NCBI GenBank assembly: GCA_003133225.1
Contig: PKWL01000063.1
Location: 62,001-126,000 of the forward strand
DNA from: Janthinobacterium sp.
GTDB taxonomy: Bacteria; Pseudomonadota; Gammaproteobacteria; Burkholderiales; Burkholderiaceae_D
Reading direction: 5' to 3'
Length of the DNA: 64,000 nucleotides
Shown piece after piece: positions 11,100 to 21,984 of the stretch (the first letter of the stretch is position 1; every line of letters starts with the position of its first letter). Position numbers and translations under genes: made by a program. A model generated the notes under the pieces. That model was not told where the DNA came from, did not search any database, and saw only the letters and a list, made by a program, of their open reading frames with translations.

Positions 11100-11147
11100 G
11101 TTTTCAATCTCTAGGCATCATGTGGATGATCCCTAGAGATTGAAAAC
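11100..11147 (-). promoter_or_regulatory. Long hairpin in the ftsA-ftsZ intergenic region
   Basis: TTTTCAATCTCTAGG (11101-11115) is the exact inverse complement of 11132-11146, extended by a G-C pair outside. After one mismatch five more pairs close a four-base loop. The whole is about 21 pairs, starting 23 bases upstream of the ftsZ start codon and covering much of its leader. Possible roles are attenuation or an RNase processing site that sets the FtsZ to FtsA ratio, or a remnant of a mobile repeat. What is seen is the symmetry; the role is inference. Confidence 0.75.
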
Positions 11148-11215
11148 TGCGGTTAAATTTAAAATACGCTTCCCTGCGCCCTGCCTGAACATGCCGTAAT
11201 GCCCAGCCCGATGAC

Positions 11216-12448
11216 TTAAAAATTTCCTAAAAACCATTCTTTCATGCGCTGCCAGACCGCCTTCACTGAACCATCCTGGCGGGTCACGATGTGCCCGCGC
11301 AAATACTGCTTCTTCGCTTCTAGCAGCAAGCCCAGTACGGTCGCGTAGCGCGGACTGCGCACCACGTCGGCCAGTTGGCCGCGGTAATCCGGGGTGCCAA
11401 GACGCGCCGGCTTGAGGAAAATATCCTCGGCCATTTCGACCATTCCCGGCATGATGGCGGTGCCGCCTGTGAGCACGATGCCCGACGACAGTACGCCCTC
11501 GTAGCCGGACTCGCGCACCACCTGGTGCACCATGGCGAATAATTCCTCGACGCGCGGCTCAATGACGGCCGCCAGTGCCTGGCGCGACAGCGTGCGCGGA
11601 CCGCGGTCGCCCAAGCCCGGTACTTCGAGCGACTCGCCGGGATCGGCCAATATTTGCTTGGCGACGCCATAACGAATCTTGATCTCTTCCGCTTCCGACG
11701 TCGGGGTGCGTAGCGCCATTGCGATGTCGTTGGTAATCTGGTCGCCGGCGATCGGAATCACCGCCGTATGCCGGATCGCGCCATCCGAAAACACGGCCAC
11801 GTCGGTGGTGCCGCCGCCGATATCGATGAGGACCACCCCCAGCTCCTTCTCGTCGGGCGTGAGCACCGCGTCGGCAGATGCCATGGGCTGCAAGATCAGA
11901 TCCGATACTTCCAGACCGCAGCGGCGCACGCACTTGACGATGTTCTGCACCGCCGACACCGCGCCGGTGACAATGTGCACCTTCACCTCCAGACGGATGC
12001 CGCTCATGCCGATCGGCTCACGCACGTCTTCCTGGCTATCGACGATAAATTCCTGTGGCACCGTGTGCAGCAATTGCTGGTCGGTCGGGATATTGACCGC
12101 TTTCGCCGTTTCGATCACGCGCGCCACATCGGTGGCCGTCACCTCCTTGTCCTTGATGGCCACCATACCGCTCGAATTAAAGCTGCGAATGTGGCTGCCG
12201 GCAATACCCGCGTACACATTGCGGATCTTGCAGTCGGCCATCAGCTCGGCTTCCTCCAACGCACGCTGAATCGATTCCACGGTCGCCTCAATGTTGACGA
12301 CCACCCCTTTCTTCAATCCCTTCGATTCGTGCTGACCGAGCCCGATCACTTCGTGGCGCCCGTCGGGCATCACCTCGGCCACCACCGCCACCACTTTTGA
12401 GGTACCGATATCAAGACCGACAATCAGGTTTTTTGCGTCTTTTGTCAT
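11216..12448 (-). CDS. ftsA: Cell division protein FtsA
   Basis: FtsA is the actin-like ATPase that tethers FtsZ to the inner membrane and recruits later divisome proteins. The 410-residue product has the phosphate-1 motif GLDIGTSKVV at 11-20, the phosphate-2 motif DIGGGTTD at 209-216 and the adenosine motif VLTGGTAIMPG near 335. The last 13 residues (VWQRMKEWFLGNF) form the amphipathic membrane-targeting helix. It starts 12 bases after the ftsQ stop, which fits a shared transcript. Confidence 0.98.
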   Translation of the reverse strand: MTKDAKNLIVGLDIGTSKVVAVVAEVMPDGRHEVIGLGQHESKGLKKGVVVNIEATVESIQRALEEAELMADCKIRNVYAGIAGSHIRSFNSSGMVAIKDKEVTATDVARVIETAKAVNIPTDQQLLHTVPQEFIVDSQEDVREPIGMSGIRLEVKVHIVTGAVSAVQNIVKCVRRCGLEVSDLILQPMASADAVLTPDEKELGVVLIDIGGGTTDVAVFSDGAIRHTAVIPIAGDQITNDIAMALRTPTSEAEEIKIRYGVAKQILADPGESLEVPGLGDRGPRTLSRQALAAVIEPRVEELFAMVHQVVRESGYEGVLSSGIVLTGGTAIMPGMVEMAEDIFLKPARLGTPDYRGQLADVVRSPRYATVLGLLLEAKKQYLRGHIVTRQDGSVKAVWQRMKEWFLGNF

Positions 12449-12460
12449 TTTTGTCGCCTG

Positions 12461-13279
12461 CTATATATTCTTGCTGGTTGGCTTAATATTATTGTTGTGC
12501 TTCTTCACTACCGGTACCGGCTTTTTCCCTTCGGCCGGAATGGTCAAGCCACGCGCGCTCAAGGCCAGACCGTTCGGATACCGCATATCGATGGTGTCGA
12601 TGTCGCGCAGGCGGCTCGCCAGTTGCGGATAAATGCCGGCTAGGCGATCGACCCTTTCCTTCAACGTCGTCTTGCTTTGCTCGCGCCCTAGCGCCACACG
12701 CATTCCGTTGTCCAGTTTCACAGTCCACGCATACCTGCTTGACAACGCCAACGCCTCAGGCGACAACTTGAGGGGTGCGAACCACGTGCGCAACTGGCCA
12801 AAGCGGGTCAACACTTCCATTTCACTGCCTTCCGGGCCGGAAAACTCGGGCAGGACGCGATCTTCCTCGGCCTCTGCCAAGTTCGCCGTAAAGACGTCAC
12901 CCTTGGTCGATAGCAGCCGTCCGTCCTCGCCCCAGGTGCCGAGCGCCTCGTACTCTTCCAGCGCCACGACTAGCTGGTCCGGCCATTCACGCCGCACGGT
13001 CGCGCGCCGCACCCAGGGCACCGATTCAAAAGCTTGACGCACGGTATCGAGGTTGGTCGTGAAAAAATTGCCCCGGATTCTACCCAGAGCGCTGCTGCGC
13101 AAAGTCAAGTGGTTCACATGCTTTAATTCGCTCTGTCCGATGGTCTCGATACGAATCGCACGCAACGCAAACACCGGCCGCTGCGACAACCACCAGACGC
13201 CCGCTGCCAGGCACATGAGCAGTACCATGGCTAACAGGCCGTTGGCGACCGCGTTGAGCGTTTTCGCGTCTTGCCACAT
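12461..13279 (-). CDS. ftsQ: Cell division protein FtsQ
   Basis: FtsQ is a single-pass inner-membrane protein that bridges early and late divisome proteins and binds FtsB-FtsL. The 272-residue product has a short cytoplasmic tail, a membrane helix at about 14-34, a POTRA domain from about 36 to 105 and the FtsQ beta domain with WGEDGRLLSTKGDVF. A basic, Asn/Lys-rich tail ends the protein. It starts six bases after the ddlB stop. Length and order are normal for the family. Confidence 0.96.
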   Translation of the reverse strand: MWQDAKTLNAVANGLLAMVLLMCLAAGVWWLSQRPVFALRAIRIETIGQSELKHVNHLTLRSSALGRIRGNFFTTNLDTVRQAFESVPWVRRATVRREWPDQLVVALEEYEALGTWGEDGRLLSTKGDVFTANLAEAEEDRVLPEFSGPEGSEMEVLTRFGQLRTWFAPLKLSPEALALSSRYAWTVKLDNGMRVALGREQSKTTLKERVDRLAGIYPQLASRLRDIDTIDMRYPNGLALSARGLTIPAEGKKPVPVVKKHNNNIKPTSKNI

Positions 13280-13285
13280 GTCGGC

Positions 13286-14254
13286 TTAACCCCGTTCTCT
13301 CGACAACTTCAAGCGTGCTGAGCGCAAGATTTCCACGCACAAGTCTTCATAGGCGATGCCAACCGCGCGCGCCGCCATCGGCACCAGGGAATGGCTAGTC
13401 ATTCCCGGCGCGGTGTTTACTTCGAGCAAAAACTGCTGGTTGTCGGCGGCCCGCAACAGAATGTCGATCCGGCCCCAGCCTTCGCAATCCAAGGCGCGAT
13501 AAGCTTCCACGGCGATGCGCTCCATCTCCTTGCGGGTGGCCTCGTCCAACACGGCAGGACAGAAATACTTCGTATCGTCCGTAAAATATTTGTTCTGGTA
13601 GTCGTAGTTGCCTGACGGTGCCACGATTTCCACCACCGGCAAAGCGCGCGCGCCGACGCCCTGTCCCAGCACGGCGACGGTGAACTCGCGGCCGGTGACG
13701 AACTCCTCAGCCAGTACTAAATTGTCAAATTGTGCGGCGAGTTCATACGCCGCCGGCAAGGCCGAGCCTTCGCTGACCTTGGTGATACCGATGGTCGAGC
13801 CTTCATGCGGGGGTTTTACGATCAGCGGCAAGCCCAAGTTAGCAACTACCTGAGCTAGGTCGGTGCTCGCATCGAGCACGGCATATTTCGGCGTCGGCAA
13901 ACCGCGTATTAGCCATATGAGCTTGGTAAAAACCTTGTCCATGCCGATCGAGCAAGCCATCACGCCGCTGCCAGTATAGGGAATTTCCAACTGTTCCAGC
14001 GCGCCCTGCAGGCTGCCATCTTCGCCGAAGCGGCCGTGCAGCGCGATGAACACACGGTCGAATTTTTCTTCGGCCAGCTCGGCCAAGCTGCGCTGGCCTG
14101 GGTCAAAAGCATGGGCGTCGATGCCCTTGCTAAGCAGCGCCTGCAAGACGCCGTTGCCGGACATGATCGAAATGTCGCGTTCGGCTGAGCGCCCGCCGAA
14201 CAACACGCCGACCTTGCCCAATGCCTTAACGTCGCTAGGTGAAAGTGGGTTCAC
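13286..14254 (-). CDS. ddlB: D-alanine--D-alanine ligase
   Basis: Ddl joins two D-alanines for the peptidoglycan stem peptide. The ATP-grasp enzyme shows [14 protein letters not shown] near the N-terminus, [24 protein letters not shown] and the metal-binding [14 protein letters not shown] near the C-terminus. I chose the GTG at 14254 (322 residues): it lies one base past the murC stop and has AAAGG six bases upstream. A TTG at 14269 would add five residues but lacks a ribosome-binding site and would overlap murC. Confidence 0.96.
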   Translation of the reverse strand: MNPLSPSDVKALGKVGVLFGGRSAERDISIMSGNGVLQALLSKGIDAHAFDPGQRSLAELAEEKFDRVFIALHGRFGEDGSLQGALEQLEIPYTGSGVMACSIGMDKVFTKLIWLIRGLPTPKYAVLDASTDLAQVVANLGLPLIVKPPHEGSTIGITKVSEGSALPAAYELAAQFDNLVLAEEFVTGREFTVAVLGQGVGARALPVVEIVAPSGNYDYQNKYFTDDTKYFCPAVLDEATRKEMERIAVEAYRALDCEGWGRIDILLRAADNQQFLLEVNTAPGMTSHSLVPMAARAVGIAYEDLCVEILRSARLKLSRERG

Positions 14255-14255
14255 G

Positions 14256-15647
14256 TCAGACCTTTGCAAATGATGTCAGTTTATTGGCGACGCCGCTGAT
14301 CGAGCCGGCACCCATTGCGACGACCACATCGCCGTCCCGCACCACGCTCATGACGGTCTCTGGCATGTCGGATATAGCCTCGACAAAGATCGGCTCGACT
14401 TTGCCGCGCGCACGCAAGGCATGCGCCAGCGCGCGGCCGTCCGCAGCCACGATGGGCGCTTCACCGGCGGCGTAGACGTCGGCTAGTAGCAGCACATCGG
14501 CGCTGCTCAACACCTTGACGAAGTCTTCAAACAGGTCGCGCGTTCGGCTATAGCGATGCGGCTGAAACGCGAGCACCAGACGGCGCCCCGGATACGCCCC
14601 GCGCGCGGCCGCCAGCGTCACTTCGATTTCCACTGGATGATGGCCAAAATCGTCGACCAGCACGAAGCTGCCGCCGCCCGCGATCGCAATATCGCCGTAT
14701 CGCGTAAAGCGACGCCCGACCCCACGGAACTCGGACAGCGCCTGCTGGGTCGCGCTGTCGGCAATGCCAATTTCGCGCGCGATCGCAATCGCCGAGCAGG
14801 CGTTTTGCACGTTATGCATGCCCGGCTGATTGAGCACCACCGCGAGGTCGGGGTGTGCGTCCTGGATCACGCTGAAATGCATTTCCACGCCCACTGCTCT
14901 AGCATTGACTGCACGTACCTGTGCTTCCGCATGAAAGCCATAGGTCGTCACCGGCTTGGCAATGAACGGAATGATGTCGCGCACGTGTTGATCATCGACA
15001 CACAAGATGGCGCGTCCGTAAAACGGCAAACGGTGCGTAAATTGCACGAACGCCATTTTCAATTTTTCGAAATCATGCTCATAGGTTTCCATATGGTCGG
15101 CATCGATGTTCGTGATCACTTCGATTATTGGAGCCAAATTCAGGAACGAGGCATCCGACTCGTCAGCTTCGGCCACCAGGTAGTCGCCAGTCCCCAATTT
15201 CGCATTCGCGCCAGCGCTGTTCAAGCGCCCCCCGATGACAAAGGTCGGGTCCATCCCGCCCTGCGCGAGGACCGAGGCAACCAGACTGGTGGTCGTGGTT
15301 TTACCGTGCGTGCCGGCGATGGCGATGCCACGCTTTAAGCGCATCAGCTCGCCCAGCATGACGGCGCGCGGCACGATGGGAATTTGGCGCCCGCGTGCAG
15401 CAATGACTTCCGGATTGTCTTGCTGTACGGCGCTCGAGGTGACGATGGCGTCCGCGTTGCAGATGTTTTCCGCAGCATGGCCGAGTGTGACTATCGCGCC
15501 AAGACTTTGCAGACGTTGGGTCGCAGCGTTGCTGCCCAAGTCGGAACCGGACACGTTGTAACCGAGATTGACCAGCACTTCGGCAATGCCGCTCATCCCG
15601 CTGCCGCCGATGCCGACAAAGTGAATGTTTTTGATCTTGTTCTTCAT
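14256..15647 (-). CDS. murC: UDP-N-acetylmuramate--L-alanine ligase
   Basis: MurC adds the first amino acid, L-alanine, to UDP-MurNAc in the cytoplasm. The 463-residue product has the UDP-binding GIGGSGMSG at 12-20 and the ATP loop AGTHGKTTT at 111-119, followed by [11 protein letters not shown] and the [10 protein letters not shown] and [10 protein letters not shown] motifs of the family. Its ATG overlaps the murG stop by four bases (ATGA), and its stop lies one base before the ddlB start. Length is typical. Confidence 0.98.
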   Translation of the reverse strand: MKNKIKNIHFVGIGGSGMSGIAEVLVNLGYNVSGSDLGSNAATQRLQSLGAIVTLGHAAENICNADAIVTSSAVQQDNPEVIAARGRQIPIVPRAVMLGELMRLKRGIAIAGTHGKTTTTSLVASVLAQGGMDPTFVIGGRLNSAGANAKLGTGDYLVAEADESDASFLNLAPIIEVITNIDADHMETYEHDFEKLKMAFVQFTHRLPFYGRAILCVDDQHVRDIIPFIAKPVTTYGFHAEAQVRAVNARAVGVEMHFSVIQDAHPDLAVVLNQPGMHNVQNACSAIAIAREIGIADSATQQALSEFRGVGRRFTRYGDIAIAGGGSFVLVDDFGHHPVEIEVTLAAARGAYPGRRLVLAFQPHRYSRTRDLFEDFVKVLSSADVLLLADVYAAGEAPIVAADGRALAHALRARGKVEPIFVEAISDMPETVMSVVRDGDVVVAMGAGSISGVANKLTSFAKV

Positions 15648-16711
15648 GCCAGTTTTTCCAATTCGTTTGCGATCGCCTCATTCGCGTCGCGCTTGCCCGC
15701 GGCGCGCGCCGCCATTGCCATGGTCAAGCAGGTCTCGCGGCTTAGCGTTGCCAGTAAGCTCGCCAGAGTCTGGGCGCTCATTGTCGTTTGCGGCAGGTGA
15801 ATCGCCGCGCCTTGTTGCGCCATCCACTGTGCATTGTCGCGCTGATGGGTGGTGGTCGATGCCATCAGCGGTACCAGCACGCTGGCAACGCCGGCCGCAG
15901 TTAGCTCCGACACGGTGATGGCGCCAGCGCGGCAGATTACCAGATCCGCGTGCGAATACGCGCCCGCCATGTCATCGATAAAATCGACCACGCTCGCTTC
16001 GACACCAAACTGGGCATACGAAGCGCGCAAAGCGCCAATATGTTTCTTTCCCGACTGGTGCGTTACCAGCGGGCGGGTGTCGGCCGCAATCAATGCCAGC
16101 GCCGCCGGTAAATGGTCGTTGAGGACCTTGGCGCCCAGGCTGCCGCCCACCACCAGGATACGCAGCACGCCTTGTCGTCCCGCGAAACGTTCGGCTGGCT
16201 CACCCATATCGAGGATTTCCTGGCGCACCGGGTTGCCGGTGACCGTGGCCTTAGCGGCCGCTCTGCCAAAATCGGCTGGAAAGCCGAAGCAGATGCGCTG
16301 CGCTAGCGGCGCTAGCGTCTTGTTCGACAACAGCAAGGCGGCGTCGGCGTTGACCAGCACCAAGGGCACTCCGCAAAGCCGCGCCATCAAGCCGCCCGGC
16401 ACGGTCACGTAACCACCCATGCCCAACACTACATCCGGTTTGCGGCGCGCGATGAAGCGCACGCAGCAGGCGAAGCTTGCCACCAGCTTGACGGCGCCGC
16501 GCAGCGTGTGGCGCAAGCCCTTGCCGCGCAAGCCCGTGAAATCGATGGCATCCATCGCAATGCCGTGTTGCGGCACCAAATCTTGTTCCATGCCGCTCGT
16601 CGTGCCCAGCCAGGTCACTTGCCAGCCGCGCTTGCGCATGGTCTGCGCAAGCGCCAGACCGGGGAAAATATGACCGCCGGTGCCGGCCGCCATGATCATC
16701 AGCCGCTTCAT
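15644..16711 (-). CDS. murG: UDP-GlcNAc transferase MurG (lipid II synthesis)
   Basis: MurG adds GlcNAc to lipid I at the inner face of the membrane, making lipid II. The 355-residue product starts [20 protein letters not shown], with the GT-B donor loop GTGGH at 10-14, and has [27 protein letters not shown] and [15 protein letters not shown]. The ATG at 16711 overlaps the ftsW stop (ATGA), which decides the start over an in-frame extension to 16780. The end overlaps murC by four bases. All motifs are intact. Confidence 0.97.
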   Translation of the reverse strand: MKRLMIMAAGTGGHIFPGLALAQTMRKRGWQVTWLGTTSGMEQDLVPQHGIAMDAIDFTGLRGKGLRHTLRGAVKLVASFACCVRFIARRKPDVVLGMGGYVTVPGGLMARLCGVPLVLVNADAALLLSNKTLAPLAQRICFGFPADFGRAAAKATVTGNPVRQEILDMGEPAERFAGRQGVLRILVVGGSLGAKVLNDHLPAALALIAADTRPLVTHQSGKKHIGALRASYAQFGVEASVVDFIDDMAGAYSHADLVICRAGAITVSELTAAGVASVLVPLMASTTTHQRDNAQWMAQQGAAIHLPQTTMSAQTLASLLATLSRETCLTMAMAARAAGKRDANEAIANELEKLA

Positions 16712-17919
16712 AGGCGGCCCCCGCGCATCAGGACGCGATTCTCGAAGTCGATGCGGAGCAAGATGGCCAATCCGACGCAATTGATCAGCACGCCCGAACC
16801 GCCATAACTCATCAGCGGCAGCGTCAGACCCTTGGTCGGCAGCAGCCCGAGGTTAACCCCCATGTTGATGAAGGTCTGCACGCCAATCCAAATGCCGATG
16901 CCTTTCGCGGTCAGTCCGGCAAAGGTCTGGTCAATGGCAATAGCCTGACGCCCGATGTCGAAGGCGCGCTTGATAATCCAGTAAAACATCGCGATCACCA
17001 CCAGCACGCCGGCCAAGCCGAGTTCCTCGCCAATCACCGCGAGTAAAAAATCGGTATGCGCTTCCGGCAGGTAGTGCAACTTTTCGACGCTGCCCCCCAG
17101 ACCCACTCCAAACAACTCGCCGCGGCCGAAGGCGATCAGCGAATGGGTCAGCTGGTACGCTTTGTTTAGCGCATTATCTTCCTGCCACGGGTTCAGATAG
17201 GCGAAATAGCGCTCGCGCCGGAACTTCGACAGCGCGATGATTGCCACGAAAATACCCACCAGCATGGCGCCGATGCCGCCGAACCAAATTGCGTTGATCC
17301 CCCCCAAAAACAGGATGCCCATCGCGATGCAGACGATCACGCCGAACGCGCCCAAGTCGGGCTCTAGCAGCAACAACAAGCCAACCAGTCCCACCGCAGC
17401 GGCCATCGGCATGAAACCCTTGGTCAGCTTGTGCATGTATTCTTGCTTGCGCACCGTGTAATCGGCAGCGTACAGGACTGCCACCACTTTCATCAACTCG
17501 GACGGTTGCAAATTGAACACTTTGAGCGAGAGCCAGCGGCGGCCGCCATTGACCACGACTCCGAGCCCCGGCACCAGCACGACCACCAACAGCAACAGGG
17601 TGGCGCCGAACAAATATGGCGCCGCCTTCTGCCAAGTGGAAATTGGAATGCGGAACACGAACAGGCCGACTAGCAGCGAGACCACGATAAAAATAGCCTG
17701 ACGCGTGAGGAAGTAGGAATTTTTATAATTCGCAAATTTCGGCGAATCCGGCAGCGAGATTGAGGCTGAATACACCATCACCATACCCAGCAGCATCAAC
17801 AGAAGCGTGACCCAGACCAGCGGCTCGTCGTAATCTAGCATCGTCGACTGGCGCGCGCGCCGATCCATCAGCTTGCTGGCCGATGCTGCGAAAAAGCCAA
17901 ATGGCAATTGGAAAGTCAT
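16708..17919 (-). CDS. ftsW: SEDS peptidoglycan glycosyltransferase FtsW
   Basis: FtsW is the SEDS-family integral membrane glycosyltransferase that makes septal glycan with FtsI. The 403-residue product has about ten hydrophobic helices and the family blocks [35 protein letters not shown] and [10 protein letters not shown]. The ATG at 17919 overlaps the murD stop (ATGA), which fixes the start; a soluble N-terminal stretch of about 35 residues precedes the first helix. The end overlaps murG in the same way. Confidence 0.97.
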   Translation of the reverse strand: MTFQLPFGFFAASASKLMDRRARQSTMLDYDEPLVWVTLLLMLLGMVMVYSASISLPDSPKFANYKNSYFLTRQAIFIVVSLLVGLFVFRIPISTWQKAAPYLFGATLLLLVVVLVPGLGVVVNGGRRWLSLKVFNLQPSELMKVVAVLYAADYTVRKQEYMHKLTKGFMPMAAAVGLVGLLLLLEPDLGAFGVIVCIAMGILFLGGINAIWFGGIGAMLVGIFVAIIALSKFRRERYFAYLNPWQEDNALNKAYQLTHSLIAFGRGELFGVGLGGSVEKLHYLPEAHTDFLLAVIGEELGLAGVLVVIAMFYWIIKRAFDIGRQAIAIDQTFAGLTAKGIGIWIGVQTFINMGVNLGLLPTKGLTLPLMSYGGSGVLINCVGLAILLRIDFENRVLMRGGRL

Positions 17920-19418
17920 CCGATGTCCTGCCTCTGGTCCAAGGAGATGTCGCGCACGGCGCCGACAAACACGTGAGCGCGCTCGACATAGCTCTTAAAC
18001 ATATCGAAGCTGGCGCACGCCGGCGAAAGCAGAACTGCGTCTCCGACCAACGCCAGTTCGCTGGCGCGACGCACTGCCAGCGGCAGGCTCTTGCAATCGA
18101 TCAAATCGACGCCGGACGGCGCCAGCGCGCTGCGTAACGCGGCTGCATCCCGGCCGATCAGCAGCACCGCGCGCGCATAACGCGCCACCGGTTCGGCCAA
18201 GGGCGAAAAATCCTGGCCCTTGCCTTCGCCGCCGGCAATCAGCAGGAGGCGTTGATGGGCGCCGCCGAAATTCTTGCCAAGGCCGTTCAGGGCGGCGGCG
18301 GTGGCCCCGACATTGGTGCCTTTGCTGTCATCGTAATATTCAACGCCCTTAATGGTCGTCACCAGCTCGACCCTGTGCGGCTCGCCCTGATACTCGCGCA
18401 GGCCATGCAACAACGTGGCAAACGGCAGGCCGATGGCGCGGCACAGCGCCAGTGCGGCGAGAGCGTTCGAGGCGTTGTGCTGGCCGCGGATTTTCAGCGC
18501 GTCAGCTGGCATGAGGCGATTGGCGGTGCATGGCACCGGGACCGGCAGCGTTGCATTTTTCTTGCGCTTCTGTTCGGTCTGTTCGCTTGCAACAGCGACC
18601 GTCAGCCACAAGATACCGCCTTCATTTTGCAAGCCGAAGCAATTGGCGTCAAGCGCTGCATTGGTGCCAAAAGTAATCACCTGCGCGCCGGGATCGGCCA
18701 TTTGCATAACGCGCTCGTCGTCGCGATTTAGCACGCGTATGGTGTCAGCGCCAAAAATGCGTGCCTTGTCGCAAACATACGACGCCATATCGCCGTGCCA
18801 GTCGAGATGATCTTGCGTGATATTGAGTACGGTCGCCGCGTCGGCTTGCAAACTTCGCGTCGTGTGCAACTGGAAGCTGGACAATTCCAGCACCCAAACT
18901 TGCGGCAGCGTGTCCTGTTCTAGCATTTCGCGCAGCACGTCGAGGGCGGCCGGGCTGATGTTGCCAGCCACGCGCGCGCTCAGGCCGGCACGCTGGCACA
19001 GTAAGCCGACCAGGCGGGTGACGGTTGTCTTTCCATTCGTGCCGGTGATGGCGATGACGCGCGGCTGGTAGGCGCGTTCTTGCCTGAGTGCCTTAAGCGC
19101 TTGCGCAAATAATTCAATCTCACCCCATAGCGGAATATTTTTCGCGAACGCAGCCGGGATAATGTCAGCCAATTCGCGCTGCGGCCGCAAGCCGGGGCTG
19201 ACTGCGACGAAGTCGACGCCGTCGAGCAGGTCGGCTTTGAGCGGCCCGCTCACAAACGCGGTGCCGGGCAAAGCCGCGCGCAAGGCAGCTAAGCGCTCCG
19301 GCGCCTCGCGCGTGTCGGCCACGATCACGGAGGCGCCGCTGCGCTCAAGCCAGAGCGCCATCGCCAGGCCGGATTCTCCGAGTCCCAAAACCAGTGCCTG
19401 TTTGCCCTCGTAGATCAT
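17916..19418 (-). CDS. murD: UDP-N-acetylmuramoyl-L-alanine--D-glutamate ligase
   Basis: MurD adds D-glutamate to UDP-MurNAc-L-Ala. The 500-residue product has [10 protein letters not shown] at 12-21, the ATP loop [11 protein letters not shown] at 126-136, [11 protein letters not shown] and [15 protein letters not shown]. It is about 60 residues longer than the E. coli enzyme (438); part of the excess is a basic, low-complexity segment around residues 265-295 ([18 protein letters not shown]) before the [10 protein letters not shown] motif. Start and mraY stop share one base (TGATG). The end overlaps ftsW by four bases. Confidence 0.97.
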   Translation of the reverse strand: MIYEGKQALVLGLGESGLAMALWLERSGASVIVADTREAPERLAALRAALPGTAFVSGPLKADLLDGVDFVAVSPGLRPQRELADIIPAAFAKNIPLWGEIELFAQALKALRQERAYQPRVIAITGTNGKTTVTRLVGLLCQRAGLSARVAGNISPAALDVLREMLEQDTLPQVWVLELSSFQLHTTRSLQADAATVLNITQDHLDWHGDMASYVCDKARIFGADTIRVLNRDDERVMQMADPGAQVITFGTNAALDANCFGLQNEGGILWLTVAVASEQTEQKRKKNATLPVPVPCTANRLMPADALKIRGQHNASNALAALALCRAIGLPFATLLHGLREYQGEPHRVELVTTIKGVEYYDDSKGTNVGATAAALNGLGKNFGGAHQRLLLIAGGEGKGQDFSPLAEPVARYARAVLLIGRDAAALRSALAPSGVDLIDCKSLPLAVRRASELALVGDAVLLSPACASFDMFKSYVERAHVFVGAVRDISLDQRQDIG

Positions 19419-20593
19419 CAGCGCAGCTTCAGCGTGGACAGGCCGAACAGGACCAGCATCATGGTAATGATCCAGAAACGGACGACAACCTGCGTCTCAT
19501 TCCAGCCCTTTTGCTCAAAATGGTGATGCAATGGCGCCATCCGAAATACCCGGCGGCCGATTCCGTAGCGTCTTTTGGTGTACTTGAACCAGCTAACCTG
19601 GACGATGACCGACAGCGTCTCGACGACGAAAATTCCACCCATGATGAACAGCACGATTTCCTGGCGCACGATCACGGCGATGGTGCCGAGCGCACCGCCC
19701 AGCGCCAGCGCGCCGACATCACCCATGAATACTTGCGCCGGATGGGTGTTGTACCAAAGGAAAGCCAGTCCGGCGCCAGCCATTGCGCCACAAAATATAA
19801 TCAACTCGCCCGCGCCCGGGATGTGTGGAATGAACAGGTATTTCGAATAAGTTGCGCTGCCGGTCAGATAGGCGAACAGACCAAGTCCCGTGCCCACCAT
19901 CACGATCGGCATGATCGCCAGACCGTCCAGGCCGTCCGTGAAATTAACTGCGTTGCTGGTACCGACGATGACGCAGTAGGTGAGCGCGATGAAGCCCCAC
20001 ACGCCGAGCGGATAGCTGAACGTCTTAAAGAAGGGAATGATCAAGTCGGCCTTGGGCGGCAAGTCCATCGAAAAGCCTGACTGCACCCAAGCGTAGACAA
20101 GCTCCCACACCTTGGCGGCGTTCGGCACCGAGACCGACACGGAAAATGCCAGGTAGAACGCGGCAATGATACCGATCACCGACTGCCAAAAGTATTTTTC
20201 GGCCGAGCGCATGCCGTTCGGGTCCTGCCGCACCACCTTGCGGTAATCATCGACCCAGCCTACGGCGCCGAAACCGAGCGTGACCAGCAGCACAGGCCAG
20301 ATGAAGCGGTTCGACAAGTCGCACCAAAGCACGGTCGAGACGCCGATCGCGATCAGAATCAGCAGACCGCCCATGGTCGGCGTGCCGTGCTTTTTCAAAT
20401 GCGTTTGCGGGCCGTCGGTGCGCACCGCCTGGCCGACCTTCATGCGCGTGAGCATGCGGATCACGGCCGGGCCGGCTGCGAGGCCGATCACCAGTGAGGT
20501 GATGGTCGCGAACACGGCGCGAAACGTGATGAAGTTGAAGACGCGAAGCGGGCCGACGTCTTGTTGAAAATAGTGGGCGAGCCAGAGCAACAT
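19418..20593 (-). CDS. mraY: Phospho-MurNAc-pentapeptide translocase MraY
   Basis: MraY transfers phospho-MurNAc-pentapeptide to undecaprenyl phosphate, forming lipid I in the inner membrane. The 391-residue product has about ten membrane helices and the catalytic motifs [25 protein letters not shown] and [13 protein letters not shown]. The start at 20593 lies two bases after the murF stop. Length fits the betaproteobacterial family. The end overlaps murD by one base. Confidence 0.98.
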   Translation of the reverse strand: MLLWLAHYFQQDVGPLRVFNFITFRAVFATITSLVIGLAAGPAVIRMLTRMKVGQAVRTDGPQTHLKKHGTPTMGGLLILIAIGVSTVLWCDLSNRFIWPVLLVTLGFGAVGWVDDYRKVVRQDPNGMRSAEKYFWQSVIGIIAAFYLAFSVSVSVPNAAKVWELVYAWVQSGFSMDLPPKADLIIPFFKTFSYPLGVWGFIALTYCVIVGTSNAVNFTDGLDGLAIMPIVMVGTGLGLFAYLTGSATYSKYLFIPHIPGAGELIIFCGAMAGAGLAFLWYNTHPAQVFMGDVGALALGGALGTIAVIVRQEIVLFIMGGIFVVETLSVIVQVSWFKYTKRRYGIGRRVFRMAPLHHHFEQKGWNETQVVVRFWIITMMLVLFGLSTLKLR

Positions 20594-20595
20594 GA

Positions 20596-21984
20596 TTATT
20601 GGTTTTCCTTATTTTGCGAACCAATCAAATGCTGCACGACCCGCTCCATTTTCATGAAGCGCGATCCCTTGATCAATACGGTGGCGCCCGAATTGCCGGC
20701 CAGGTGCGCATCGAGCGCGGCCAACAAGGCATCAAACTGTTCAAAATAGACGACGTTGGTCCCGCTCACATGGCGCGTCAGCTCGCCGGTGGTTAACACG
20801 TGCTCGATGCCTTTGCTCATCGCGTAGGCGCCGATTTCCTCGTGGAACTGGCGCCCCTGTGTGCCAACTTCGCCCATCTCACCTAATACCAAGAAACGCG
20901 GTGTCGGCGCTTGTGCCAGCACGTCGATGGCGGCGCGCACCGAATCCGGATTTGCGTTATAGCTGTCGTCGATGATGATGGCGCCGTTGGGAGCGGTGTG
21001 TTTCTGCAAACGGCCATTGGCCGGCGCGAACGCTTGCAGGCCGCGCTGAATGGCATCGATGCCAACGCCGGCGCCGAAGGTGCACGCCACAGCTGCCAGA
21101 GCGTTGCACACATTGTGCTCACCCGCCGCCGCCAGGCGGACCAAAAATTGCAACGGCTCGGCATCTGTGCGCACACTGATGGCCATGTCGCTGCCAAAGG
21201 CGTTGGCACGGTAAGTGCAGCTGATATCGGCAGCGCTGGCCATGCCTTCCCGAGCCGGGGCAAAGGTGAGGACGCGGCGTTTGCCGCTGATGGTACGCCA
21301 CAAGCTAGTGAATTCGTCGCCTTCCGGGAACACCGCCACGCCATTCGGCGGCAGGGCGGCCAGCGCGGCGCCATTTTCCCGAGCGACCGCTTCCACCGTA
21401 TGCATGAATTCCTGGTGCTCGCGTTGCGCGTTGTTGACCAGAGCGAGCGTCGGCTGCGCGATCGCGCAAAGGCGCGCAATTTCGCCGGGATGATTCATGC
21501 CCAGCTCGACTACCGCCATCTGATGTGCTGGCTCTAGCCTCAGCAAGGTGAGCGGCACGCCAATTTCATTGTTCAGGTTGCCGCGTGTGGCCAAGTGGCC
21601 GTCGCCGAAAACGGCGGCCAGTATCGATGCGATCATTTCCTTGACGGTGGTCTTCCCGTTGCTGCCAGTGACGCAAATGACGGGTAACGCAAACTGGCGG
21701 CGCCAGTAGTTGGCAATCTGTCCCAGCGCGACTAGTGTGTTTGGCACAATGATGGCAGGCAAGGTCCAACCGGCCGGCAATTTTTCGACCACGACGGCAG
21801 CGACGCCCATGGCGGCCACCTGCGCCAGGAAATCGTGGCCGTCGAAGCGTTCGCCGCGCAGGGCGACGAAGAGCGAATCGGCTGACAGACTGCGGCTATT
21901 TGTCGAGACGCCACTAAATTTAGCGTCGCGCGTAAGCGTCGCGCCTGCCATCGTCGGCATCAGTTGTGATAGTGACGCGCGCAT
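20596..21984 (-). CDS. murF: UDP-MurNAc-tripeptide--D-Ala-D-Ala ligase
   Basis: MurF adds the D-Ala-D-Ala dipeptide, finishing the cytoplasmic stem peptide. The 462-residue product has the ATP loop [12 protein letters not shown] near 106-117, [11 protein letters not shown] and [14 protein letters not shown]. The ATG at 21984 shares one base with the murE stop (TGATG), the same arrangement as mraY-murD, so I prefer it to the in-frame TTG at 21987. The product is normal in length and motifs. Confidence 0.98.
   Translation of the reverse strand: MRASLSQLMPTMAGATLTRDAKFSGVSTNSRSLSADSLFVALRGERFDGHDFLAQVAAMGVAAVVVEKLPAGWTLPAIIVPNTLVALGQIANYWRRQFALPVICVTGSNGKTTVKEMIASILAAVFGDGHLATRGNLNNEIGVPLTLLRLEPAHQMAVVELGMNHPGEIARLCAIAQPTLALVNNAQREHQEFMHTVEAVARENGAALAALPPNGVAVFPEGDEFTSLWRTISGKRRVLTFAPAREGMASAADISCTYRANAFGSDMAISVRTDAEPLQFLVRLAAAGEHNVCNALAAVACTFGAGVGIDAIQRGLQAFAPANGRLQKHTAPNGAIIIDDSYNANPDSVRAAIDVLAQAPTPRFLVLGEMGEVGTQGRQFHEEIGAYAMSKGIEHVLTTGELTRHVSGTNVVYFEQFDALLAALDAHLAGNSGATVLIKGSRFMKMERVVQHLIGSQNKENQ

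Noticed and set aside
14556-15338. 260-codon + strand frame opposite murC
   Set aside because: Shadow frame with no recognisable domain.
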